Assembly: GCA_017940005.1 (NCBI GenBank) | Contig: JAGAZO010000017.1 | Coordinates: 186,001-250,000 of the forward strand | Length of the DNA: 64,000 nt | DNA from: Treponema sp. | GTDB lineage: Bacteria > Spirochaetota > Spirochaetia > Treponematales > Treponemataceae | Reading direction: 5' to 3' | In this document: piece by piece, positions 53,037 to 60,930 of the stretch | How positions within the stretch are numbered: the stretch's first letter is position 1 | How the letters are laid out: each line of letters begins with the position of its first letter | The notes under the pieces: model-generated | Seen by the model: only the letters and a program-made list of their open reading frames with translations | Told to the model about the DNA's origin: nothing | Databases searched by the model: none | Translations under genes and position numbers: made by a program

Positions 53037-53669
53037 ATGATGGCAGAAGAAAAAAGAAACAACAAACTTGGTCAGCAAATTGTCAAGGCACTGAAAGCAC
53101 GACACTTTGACGCGTATTACTGCATCTCAAAAGAAGAGGCCAGTGACAAAATCATGTCGCTTATTCCGGATAACAATGTTGTATCGTGGGGCGGCTCAAC
53201 GACTATGGAGGAACTTGGAATTATCGAGCGTGTAAAGAAAACAAACACCGTGATTGACCGAGCTGAAGCAAAATCGCCCGAAGAAAGAACAGAACTCATG
53301 CGCAAGGCACTCTTGTGTGATACCTATCTCATGAGCACGAACGCAATCACGGAAGATGGAGAACTTGTCAACATTGACGGAAATGGAAACCGCACCGCTG
53401 CCATGATGTTTGGTCCTAAAAATGTCATCATTGCATGTGGCATGAATAAAATAGTAAAAGACATACCCGCAGCAATTTCTCGCGCAAGAAATACTGCCGC
53501 TCCGATAAACGCAAACAGATTTGATGTTCAAACACCGTGCAACGCAACAGGCGTTTGCGCAGACTGTAAAAGCGCACAGAGCGTCTGCACGTATATTGTG
53601 CGTACACGGCTTTCAAAACCGCAAGGAAGAATAAAAGTCGTCTTAATCGGAGAAGCGCTTGGTTTTTAA
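53037..53669 (+). CDS. LUD-domain (lactate utilisation / DUF162) protein
   Basis: A 210-residue LUD-family protein. VVSWGGSTTMEELGI, DTYLMSTNAITEDGELVNIDGNGNR and VIIACGMNKIVKDIPAA are the family core; a Cys-rich segment (TPCNATGVCADCKSAQSVC) lies near the C-terminus, as in stand-alone YkgG/LutC-like members. The precise substrate is unknown. GAGGGA is upstream of the ATG. Monocistronic, convergent with the EFR1 gene. Confidence 0.82.
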   Translation: MMAEEKRNNKLGQQIVKALKARHFDAYYCISKEEASDKIMSLIPDNNVVSWGGSTTMEELGIIERVKKTNTVIDRAEAKSPEERTELMRKALLCDTYLMSTNAITEDGELVNIDGNGNRTAAMMFGPKNVIIACGMNKIVKDIPAAISRARNTAAPINANRFDVQTPCNATGVCADCKSAQSVCTYIVRTRLSKPQGRIKVVLIGEALGF

Positions 53670-53779
53670 TAATTAGCGAGCTGCATTCCGTTGCAACGAA
53701 AAGCACGACATGCAGCATTGCTATTTCACTGCCACAGCACAAAACGCGCACACAGCAAAAACTAACGCGCAGTCTGCCA

Positions 53780-55027
53780 TCAGAATGATTCTACTACGAG
53801 CATGACAAATTCGCCGCTGTTTTTGTTTACAACAGCGCGTACTGTTCCGCCTGAAACATGGGCAACTGTCGCGGCAGGAAACGGCGTCTCTGTGGCATCG
53901 CTGTGCACGAGCGCGGCGTTCCCTTTGACTGCATACGATACATATTCTGCATTTTGAGAAAACGTGTACGCAGCGTTTTGCTCAAGATGGATTTCTTTGT
54001 ACGACACGCTGCTCTCCGCTGTCTGGCGCATGTCGCCGAGCGTTTTTACCACAATGCCGTCGTGCAACTCGTCATCGGTGCGTCGCGCGTAATAGACATT
54101 TTGCAGTTCAGATGCATCGACTATTTTGAAAAATGGCGACTTGGCAACTTCACCGAGCGGAACAGCAGCTGCGCCAGATTCTGCAATTTTTTGCGCAGCA
54201 GTTTTTTCCTGTGCGCTGCCCTGCGTTTTTTGAGAAGGCGGCTGACGTGCCGCTGCGTGAGCGTGCAATGCATGTGCGCGCGCTGCATCATGCGCCTCTT
54301 CAGCAAATACATACCGCCCGTGTTTTCTCGAAGCACCGCACTGAATGGCGTGAACAGGGCACTTGTTGATGCAGCTCATGCACATCTGGCACTTGCCTTC
54401 CCACACGGGCTTACGCGCAACGAGCGCGATTGTTCCAAACGGACAGTTTGTCTCGCACGCGCCGCAACCTGTGCAGCTGCTGTCTACAGAAAATAGCGAA
54501 GCGCGCATTAAAAAGAGCGAAAAAAGTGGATTGAGCAGATACGTTTTAAATGTAGCTTCTCCGCCCTCTTCAACGTCGTAGATTTCGCGGCGCGCACATA
54601 TTTCAGCTGCAATTTGCGGAATGCGTTGCTCTGCCACATTGAGCTTTTCCTCCATGCGCGCTTTTTCGTCCACATTGAACAGAACAACATAATTTTCAGG
54701 CATAGTGACAGAATATGCGCTGTTGCACGGAAACACGCTTGCAAGCACTTTAAACGCTTTGCCCGCTTCGCTGCCACATGTTGCAACTGCATACGTAAAT
54801 GATTTTTTGCTCACATGCACATGCGTTAAAAATTCCATGACGATTGCAGGCGGCTGCCATGCATACACGGGGAACACAACGCCAACAGGAGAGCCGTCAT
54901 CTATGACAATATCTTTTTCAATTTCGTCGAACACGTCAGGAATAAAACGCGCAGTGTCGCCAGTATATTGTGCAAGCTGCTCTGCGACATGCTTTGAATT
55001 GCCCGTGCCTGAAAAATAATAAATCAT
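53780..55027 (-). CDS. EFR1-type flavodoxin/ferredoxin fusion with C-terminal extension
   Basis: A 415-residue electron-transfer protein. MIYYFSGTGNSKHVAEQL is the flavodoxin-like FMN loop. Two 4Fe-4S motifs follow (CTGCGACETNCPFG and CQMCMSCINKCP). After an Ala/Gln-rich linker, the last 100 residues (YTFSQNAEYVSYAVKGNAAL, FVMLVVES) resemble a cupin-type beta barrel, which is not usual for EFR1 proteins. GGAGG stands before the ATG at 55027, which overlaps the fructosamine-kinase stop. Confidence 0.8.
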   Translation of the reverse strand: MIYYFSGTGNSKHVAEQLAQYTGDTARFIPDVFDEIEKDIVIDDGSPVGVVFPVYAWQPPAIVMEFLTHVHVSKKSFTYAVATCGSEAGKAFKVLASVFPCNSAYSVTMPENYVVLFNVDEKARMEEKLNVAEQRIPQIAAEICARREIYDVEEGGEATFKTYLLNPLFSLFLMRASLFSVDSSCTGCGACETNCPFGTIALVARKPVWEGKCQMCMSCINKCPVHAIQCGASRKHGRYVFAEEAHDAARAHALHAHAAARQPPSQKTQGSAQEKTAAQKIAESGAAAVPLGEVAKSPFFKIVDASELQNVYYARRTDDELHDGIVVKTLGDMRQTAESSVSYKEIHLEQNAAYTFSQNAEYVSYAVKGNAALVHSDATETPFPAATVAHVSGGTVRAVVNKNSGEFVMLVVESF

Positions 55028-55947
55028 GCTGCTCCTCCGACATACTCGTTTATTATATCGCACACCGGGCGAAAATATGTGCGCCCGAACAAGTTCAAGT
55101 GATTGAGCAGCTGATACAAATTGTATATGTCACGCCGCAGTTCATAGCCGCTTTCAAGTTTGTATGATTCGTTGTATGCGTCGTAAAACGCGCGCGGAAA
55201 TCCACCGAACAGTTCCGTCATTGCTATGTCGATTTCTCGGTTGCCGCAATAGCACGCAGGGTCTATGAGCTGCGCTTTGCCGTCTTCACCGCACATGACG
55301 TTTCCGCTCCATAAATCTCCATGCACGAGCGATGGAGATGCAGGCTCAACAATAAACTCATCGAGTTTGTCGAGCAGCTTTGCAATCTTTTGCTGCATTG
55401 CGTTATCAAAATACTGCGATGCTTTTTGAAACTGCGGTGCAAGACGGCACTCCCGAAAAAAATCAATCCATGAGTTGTGCGGGGTGTTGATTTGCGCTGT
55501 AGCACCGATAAAATTATTTTCCATAAAGCCAAACAGCTTACCGCACGAAAACGACGCGCTCTCCGCTTTGTGAAGCTGCGCAAGCTCATGGCCAAGCGTT
55601 TCCCAGTATGACGCACTTTTTCCACGTGACGCAATATATTCTAAAAGCAAAAACGAATAGCCCACTTGTTCACCGGGGTCGGTACCGCAGCACAGCACGC
55701 GCGGAACACCGATTGCGCGCGTTGACGCGATTGCAAAAAGTCCTGCCGCTTCCGCCGCGAAAAATGCGGCGTTTTCCTTTGCGTTCGCTTTCATAAAAAT
55801 GCGTTTTCCGTTTGAAAGCGTCAGCCCATACGCTTTGTTTATGTCGCCGCCTGAAAGCTTTTCAGTGTGTGCAACTGAAACAGCATTGCCAAAAAGTGAT
55901 GCAAGCGCATGTGCGAGCGATGTAAACTGCGGAACTGTCTGTGCCAT
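55024..55947 (-). CDS. Fructosamine-3-kinase family protein
   Basis: A 307-residue kinase of the fructosamine/ketosamine kinase family that phosphorylates glycated amines for deglycation repair. KLSGGDINKAYGL, the ATP lysine segment RIFMKANAKENAAFFAAEA, the catalytic SLVHGDLWSGNVM and LIDPACYCGNREIDIAMTELFGGF are all typical. The start at 55947 is chosen by family alignment and because the longer frame would run through the -10 element. No Shine-Dalgarno. Confidence 0.88.
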   Translation of the reverse strand: MAQTVPQFTSLAHALASLFGNAVSVAHTEKLSGGDINKAYGLTLSNGKRIFMKANAKENAAFFAAEAAGLFAIASTRAIGVPRVLCCGTDPGEQVGYSFLLLEYIASRGKSASYWETLGHELAQLHKAESASFSCGKLFGFMENNFIGATAQINTPHNSWIDFFRECRLAPQFQKASQYFDNAMQQKIAKLLDKLDEFIVEPASPSLVHGDLWSGNVMCGEDGKAQLIDPACYCGNREIDIAMTELFGGFPRAFYDAYNESYKLESGYELRRDIYNLYQLLNHLNLFGRTYFRPVCDIINEYVGGAA

Positions 55948-55953
55948 ATAGCA

Positions 55954-55962
55954 ACTATAGCA
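55954..55962 (-). promoter_or_regulatory. Extended -10 directly before the fructosamine kinase gene
   Basis: On the minus strand TGC-TATAGT, ending 6 nt before the ATG at 55947; predicted leaderless start. Confidence 0.45.
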
Positions 55963-56111
55963 AAAATCATCAAAGTGCGGAATGGGGCGATGAACGCCCC
56001 CCAATTATGCTCCGCGTGAATCAGCCATCTTTCCCCGCCATGTAGACAGCATCACATAAAACTAGCGCATTGCGCCACGATGCATAACTTTCTCAACTTG
56101 TTTTTTTGTTG

Positions 56112-56117
56112 TATAAT
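56112..56117 (+). promoter_or_regulatory. -10 element directly before the MATE gene
   Basis: Perfect TATAAT ending 6 nt before the ATG at 56124; no ribosome-binding site and no strong -35. Confidence 0.45.
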
Positions 56118-56123
56118 TATGTT

Positions 56124-57521
56124 ATGCATTTTTTCAAAGACGACAATCCTGAAGAAAAATACACTGCAATGATAACGCAGCCTGTGTCGCGCCTTATTCC
56201 GTCGCTCGCTATTCCCACAGTGACGAGCATGCTCGTGTCGTCCATCTACAATATGGCAGACACGTATTTTGTGTCGCAACTCGGCACAAGCGCGAGCGCA
56301 GCTGTCGGCATCGTGTTTTCGCTCATGTCTATCATTCAGGCAATAGGATTTATGCTCGGCATGGGTGCGGGAAGCCTCATCTCGCGCAAGCTCGGAGAAA
56401 AAGATGCAGCTGCGGCGAACAAGTACGCGTCATCTGCGTTTGCAGCCGCTTTTGTTTTGGGCACGCTCTTGACAATCTTCGGATTGCTGTTCATAGACAA
56501 CCTCATGGAAAAGCTCGGTTCGTCTCCGTCAATTCTGCCGTATGCGCGAGATTACGCACGATACATTCTCATCGGTGCACCGATTATGGCATGCGCATTC
56601 GTTATGAACAATGTGTTGCGCGCAGAAGGTCACGCACAGTTTTCAATGATTGCACTCACGTCAGGCGGAATCATCAACATGTTCCTCGACCCTATTTTTA
56701 TCTTCGCTTTCAAGCTTGGAACAGCGGGAGCAGCAATCGCAACGCTCATAAGCCAGTGCATCAGCTTTGCCATCTTCATGCAATTTTTTATGCGCCGTAA
56801 AGGAATTGTCAATCTGCACATTTCATACGTATCACGCACTGCGCGAGATTACTTCAATATCATCACGACAGGTTTGCCGTCATTTTCTCGTCAAGGGCTT
56901 GCAAGCGTCTCCACAGTAATCCTTAACAAACAAGCAATATTGTACGGAGATGCGGCAGTTGCAGGCATCTCCATTGCGCGAAGAATCATCCTCTTGCTCG
57001 CATCTGTGATGATTGGCATAGGGCAAGGATTTACGCCTGTCGCAGGCTACAACTACGGCGCAAAAAAATACGGGCGCGTAAAGCAAGCATACTGGTTCAC
57101 CGTAAAATGCGGAGCAGCAATCCTCTTTATCGCTGCTGTCATACTATTTGTATGCGCAACACACATCATAGCTGCATTCCGCGATGACATAGATGTTATT
57201 AAAATCGGTGTTGCTACATTGCGCTTTGAAGCATTGTCGCTGCCGTTACACGGAATAATAACTGGCACAAACATGCTCATGCAGGCAACGGGCAAAAAAA
57301 TACAAGCAACATTTCTCTCGTGCAACAGGCAGGGCATCTACTTTATTCCGCTCATCATGTTGTTGCCGATTTTTTTCGGCCTTACAGGAATTGAATCGGC
57401 ACAAGCGGGCGCAGATGTGTTGAGCGCGCTTACAACTATTCCCTATGTAGCGCACTTTATGAAAGAGCTGTCACAGAGAAAAAATGCAGAAACCTCGTCG
57501 CAGCAAGTCACATCCAGTTAG
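56124..57521 (+). CDS. MATE-family multidrug/metabolite efflux transporter
   Basis: A 465-residue membrane protein with about 12 helices in two halves. ALAIPTVTSMLVSSIYNMAD and TYFVSQLGTSASAAVGI match the MATE N-half, and the second half has TGLPSFSRQGLASVSTVILN, IGIGQGFTPVAGYNYGAKK and GTNMLMQATGK. It probably exports drugs or cations using a Na+ or H+ gradient. The start at 56124 is preferred to the TTG at 56106 because the earlier codons overlap the -10. Confidence 0.9.
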   Translation: MHFFKDDNPEEKYTAMITQPVSRLIPSLAIPTVTSMLVSSIYNMADTYFVSQLGTSASAAVGIVFSLMSIIQAIGFMLGMGAGSLISRKLGEKDAAAANKYASSAFAAAFVLGTLLTIFGLLFIDNLMEKLGSSPSILPYARDYARYILIGAPIMACAFVMNNVLRAEGHAQFSMIALTSGGIINMFLDPIFIFAFKLGTAGAAIATLISQCISFAIFMQFFMRRKGIVNLHISYVSRTARDYFNIITTGLPSFSRQGLASVSTVILNKQAILYGDAAVAGISIARRIILLLASVMIGIGQGFTPVAGYNYGAKKYGRVKQAYWFTVKCGAAILFIAAVILFVCATHIIAAFRDDIDVIKIGVATLRFEALSLPLHGIITGTNMLMQATGKKIQATFLSCNRQGIYFIPLIMLLPIFFGLTGIESAQAGADVLSALTTIPYVAHFMKELSQRKNAETSSQQVTSS

Positions 57522-57570
57522 CCCGCAAGGTCTTGTATAATACATAAAGTTGCGCTATTATTAGTGCTAC

Positions 57571-57644
57571 GGCGCTTTAGCTCATCTGGATAGAGCAACT
57601 GCCTTCTAAGCAGTAGGTAGGCGGTTCGAGTCCGCCATGCGTCA
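57571..57644 (+). tRNA. tRNA-Arg (anticodon TCT)
   Basis: A 74-nt cloverleaf: D-arm GCTC-N9-GAGC, anticodon arm ACTGC-CTTCTAA-GCAGT giving anticodon TCT, T-arm GGCGG-TTCGAGT-CCGCC. The acceptor GGCGCTT pairs with ATGCGTC with one G-T wobble and one T-T mismatch. CCA is not encoded. TATAAT at 57536-57541 may be its promoter. Confidence 0.92.
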
Positions 57645-57697
57645 TTCAAACGCTACTTGTAGCAAATTGTTTTGAAGAGTGCAAACGCTTATACGCA

Positions 57698-58528
57698 TTA
57701 ATTATTTTTATCTGATGCATCAATAGACACTCTGCCTAAGTACAGTACTTTACTGTAGTATTTTGTATATGTCGTATCGCGTCCAACACCAACAGCATAC
57801 ATATCAACAAAATACTTGTCCGCATATCCTGCAGGAAATCCTGAACTTGAATGATTATAATCTACATCTGTTCCGCTCGCTCCACTTACAGGTACAACAT
57901 CGTATGTGCCAGTTCGTCCAAAATCAAACGAATATCGCTTTCCGCCACTCATTGGTATGGAACGCTTCGGCACATCTGTTTCAGAGCCTGCAATTTCAAT
58001 GCGTGCTCTAAAATCTGCCTCATCGCCATAATTGGTTAAACGAATAAAAACATCTCTATCGCTCCCAATGCTTGGAATCAGCACTTCGGGGACAGTATCT
58101 GCATCTATTCCAAGCGGCTGAAAGCTGTATGTATTTGTCAAGCGATTTATAGCCGCAGAATATGTGTCGGATGTATTCGCATTAGATACATCGTTGAAAA
58201 TGGAATCGGCAGAAGAAAAATTATTAAAAATTTTATAATATACAGCTGTACCCATAAAATAAAACGAACTGCTTATGCCAGCATTCCTCGTTTCATTTGT
58301 TGTAAAAGAAAAATAACGACTATCATATGCAGTATCTTTATCGGGCTGTTTCAGTACACGATCGGGCGCCTCAACTACATAGTATTCTTCAAGCCCACAT
58401 CCCGCTACCAAAAGATTACAGAACACAATAACAATCAACAACTTCACCGTAAGCGACGAGATATGTTGCGCGCTCCAGATGTCGTAGTTGAATTTACGCC
58501 CCTTTTTACGCCATAAGCATCGAGACAT
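57698..58528 (-). CDS. Lipoprotein of unknown function
   Basis: A 276-residue exported protein with a long basic N-terminus, a hydrophobic stretch and lipobox LVAGC. The mature part is Ser/Thr/Asp/Tyr-rich and appears all-beta (RYFSFTTNETRNAGISSSFYF, RKRSIPMSGGKRYSFDF-like strands). No family recognised. The start at 58528 fits GGAAG. Standing alone downstream of tRNA-Arg on the opposite strand, it may be a surface lipoprotein. Confidence 0.65.
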   Translation of the reverse strand: MSRCLWRKKGRKFNYDIWSAQHISSLTVKLLIVIVFCNLLVAGCGLEEYYVVEAPDRVLKQPDKDTAYDSRYFSFTTNETRNAGISSSFYFMGTAVYYKIFNNFSSADSIFNDVSNANTSDTYSAAINRLTNTYSFQPLGIDADTVPEVLIPSIGSDRDVFIRLTNYGDEADFRARIEIAGSETDVPKRSIPMSGGKRYSFDFGRTGTYDVVPVSGASGTDVDYNHSSSGFPAGYADKYFVDMYAVGVGRDTTYTKYYSKVLYLGRVSIDASDKNN

Positions 58529-58606
58529 TAAATCTTCCGCATGAATAAAAAAAAATACCTTTTTATTTACGCTCATGCCATGTACTCTAGCGTTTTCGCG
58601 CGCCGT

Positions 58607-59287
58607 CTATTCGATTATGCCTTTCGCTTTAAGCGCAATAAGACGCGTTTTTGCAAGAGATGTCCAATTATCATTCAGCGCCATATCTTCCAATTTTCTA
58701 TACGTCTCCGCTGCTTTTGCAACATCATCATTTAACTCGTATGCACGTCCGGAAGAAAAAAGCGCGTGAGAGGTAAGCAAAAAATCATCTGCACCGACAG
58801 CGTTGCCATAATTGAGCGCAGCATTGCCAAAATCTCCCAGTTCTTCACAGCACACGCCAATATTATAATATGCAAGTGGCACAAGATATGATTTTTTGCT
58901 CTGAGACACAACGCGCTCCCAATATAACTTCGCATCTTCGTACTCGTTGCGCTGGAAAGCTATGTCGGCAGCAAGCATGTTCGCACGCGCACCTGCAATG
59001 CCGCTCTTGTTGAGATATTGTGCAAGGGCAGCCAGCGCCGTTTCCCTCCGCTCTTCAAGTTCCGCTTCTGAAAGCAATGACGAGTCATGTGTCAATTCAT
59101 ATTCAATAGCATCAATTCCTGCAATATTTTTTTCAGATGCTTTTGATATGACAAGTGCAGCAACAGTATACACTACTATGGCAATGACAACTGTCGCCGA
59201 TGCTGCAATAATTGGTATACGATGGCGTAACATATATCCAGAAATTTTTTCTCCCACTGTTGCTTTTTCAAATTGTTTTACAGCCAT
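58607..59287 (-). CDS. Membrane-anchored TPR protein (YfgM-like)
   Basis: A 226-residue protein with one N-terminal helix (IPIIAASATVVIAIVVYTVAALV), then TPR helices (YEDAKLYWERVVSQSKKSYL, YYNIGVCCEELGDFGNAALNY, AAETYRKLEDMAL). The layout resembles YfgM/periplasmic chaperone-like proteins. AAGGAGG lies ahead of the ATG. Downstream of the sigma-54 activator gene on the same strand. Confidence 0.78.
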   Translation of the reverse strand: MAVKQFEKATVGEKISGYMLRHRIPIIAASATVVIAIVVYTVAALVISKASEKNIAGIDAIEYELTHDSSLLSEAELEERRETALAALAQYLNKSGIAGARANMLAADIAFQRNEYEDAKLYWERVVSQSKKSYLVPLAYYNIGVCCEELGDFGNAALNYGNAVGADDFLLTSHALFSSGRAYELNDDVAKAAETYRKLEDMALNDNWTSLAKTRLIALKAKGIIE

Positions 59288-59376
59288 ACATCCTCCTTGT
59301 TGCTATACTTGCTTGACATCACGGAAGCTTGCGGCAACGTATTCACAAGCTACGCAACACGAAAGCACAGTTTTGC

Positions 59377-60924
59377 TTATCGGTAAATGGCAAGCTCATT
59401 TAAAAGGCGCGACACATATGTGCGCTGAATGCCAAGCACTTGCCCCGCTTTTGTTTTATTCCACGATGTATCTTCCAATACTTTGAGCACATACGCGCGC
59501 TTAAAACGATTCATTGCTCCTTTGAGCGACCGATCGCAGTCTGTTGCAGAAATGCACTCGGAGACAATATTTTCGACAATATTGTTGTCTGCCGATTCTA
59601 CAACATTATTTATTCTTAAATCAAGCGCATGTATAAGCGGCGGTTTTCCGAGAACGCATGCGCGCTCTATAGAGTTTTCAAGCTCACGGATATTGCCTGG
59701 CCAATAGTATGAATGCAACGCGTCCATCGCAGACGGTGAAAAACCTGTAAAATTCTTTTTTGTCTCGCGCGAAAACTTCTCCAAGAAAAAGTCAGCGAGC
59801 ACAGGAATATCTTCCTTGCGTTCTCGGAGCGGTGGCACTTTTATGGGAACACCGCTCAGTCTAAAATACAAATCGCTGCGGAATTTCTTTTCGCGCATCA
59901 TCGCTTCTAGATCGCGATTTGTCGCTGCAACAACGCGCACATCAACAGAAATCGTTTTGCTTGAGCCGACTTTTTGAAATTCTTTCGATTGAATGACGCG
60001 CAAAAGTTTTGCCTGAAGTTCAAGCGGCATTTCTCCTATTTCGTCAAGAAATATTGTGCCGCTGTCAGCAGTTTCAAAATACCCTTTGTGATCAGTTTTT
60101 GCATCGGTGAATGCACCTTTCACATGACCAAACAGCTCGCTTTCAAGCAAACTTGGGGCGAGCGCAGCGCAGTTTACGCGGATAAACGGTTTCCCTGCTC
60201 TATCACTTTTTTTATGAATCTGCTCGGCAAACAACTCTTTGCCCACACCGCTTTCCCCAGTGATTATCACAGATAAATTCGTTCTAGCAATTTCGTCTAT
60301 CATTTTCAGCAAGTCGAGAATTGCAGGACTTTTTGCAATAAATGTATGGAATTCACCATTTGCGGAAAGCGAGCTTTGCAATGTCGAGATTCTATTTTGC
60401 GCCGACTGGTAATTTTCCGCATTTTTGTATGCAATGCCCGCTAAATCACAAAACATGTTCAAAATTTGCAAATCACCAGCATCAAAATACCGTTCACCCA
60501 CTTTATTTATTAATTCGATGACGCCTATGCACTCGTCTTTTACACAGAGCGGAACAGCTATCATCGTACGGGAGACATATCCCGTTTTGCGCTGCACATG
60601 ATCAGAAAAACGTGCATCGCTCGGCACATCCTTGAGAATCAATGGCTCTTTATGGGAAGCTACCCAACCGGCAATACTGTTTTTATCGATGGGAATGTTT
60701 TTTGCTTCAGCACCTTTTGGCCCGAGCGCAACAACAAAACTCAATGTGCCGTCTGCATTCACGAGCAAGAGCGATGAAGACTCGCACTGCACAAGACGCA
60801 TTGCCGCTTCAAGGATATATACAAGCAATGTATCGAGTTCAGTATAGTTAGAGTTAATCCTGCTATTTATTTCAATGAGAGTTTTAAGTTCCTCTAACCC
60901 AATCGAGTCCATTGTATTTTTCAA
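59377..60924 (-). CDS. Sigma-54-dependent transcriptional activator with GAF sensor
   Basis: A 515-residue enhancer-binding protein: GAF domain (about 25-170), AAA+ domain with Walker A GESGVGKE (223-230) and Walker B IFLDEIGEM (291-299), and a C-terminal Fis-type helix-turn-helix (WNKTKAGQVLGIQRTYVSRLL). The sigma-54 contact loop reads GAFTDA at 270-275, not GAFTGA. No receiver domain, so a small molecule probably signals through GAF. Likely start is TTG at 60924 (AGGA 10 nt upstream) or ATG at 60912. It lies 6 bp from cmk-rpsA, so may share its transcript. Confidence 0.88.
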   Translation of the reverse strand: MKNTMDSIGLEELKTLIEINSRINSNYTELDTLLVYILEAAMRLVQCESSSLLLVNADGTLSFVVALGPKGAEAKNIPIDKNSIAGWVASHKEPLILKDVPSDARFSDHVQRKTGYVSRTMIAVPLCVKDECIGVIELINKVGERYFDAGDLQILNMFCDLAGIAYKNAENYQSAQNRISTLQSSLSANGEFHTFIAKSPAILDLLKMIDEIARTNLSVIITGESGVGKELFAEQIHKKSDRAGKPFIRVNCAALAPSLLESELFGHVKGAFTDAKTDHKGYFETADSGTIFLDEIGEMPLELQAKLLRVIQSKEFQKVGSSKTISVDVRVVAATNRDLEAMMREKKFRSDLYFRLSGVPIKVPPLRERKEDIPVLADFFLEKFSRETKKNFTGFSPSAMDALHSYYWPGNIRELENSIERACVLGKPPLIHALDLRINNVVESADNNIVENIVSECISATDCDRSLKGAMNRFKRAYVLKVLEDTSWNKTKAGQVLGIQRTYVSRLLNELAIYR

Positions 60925-60930
60925 AAAGAA

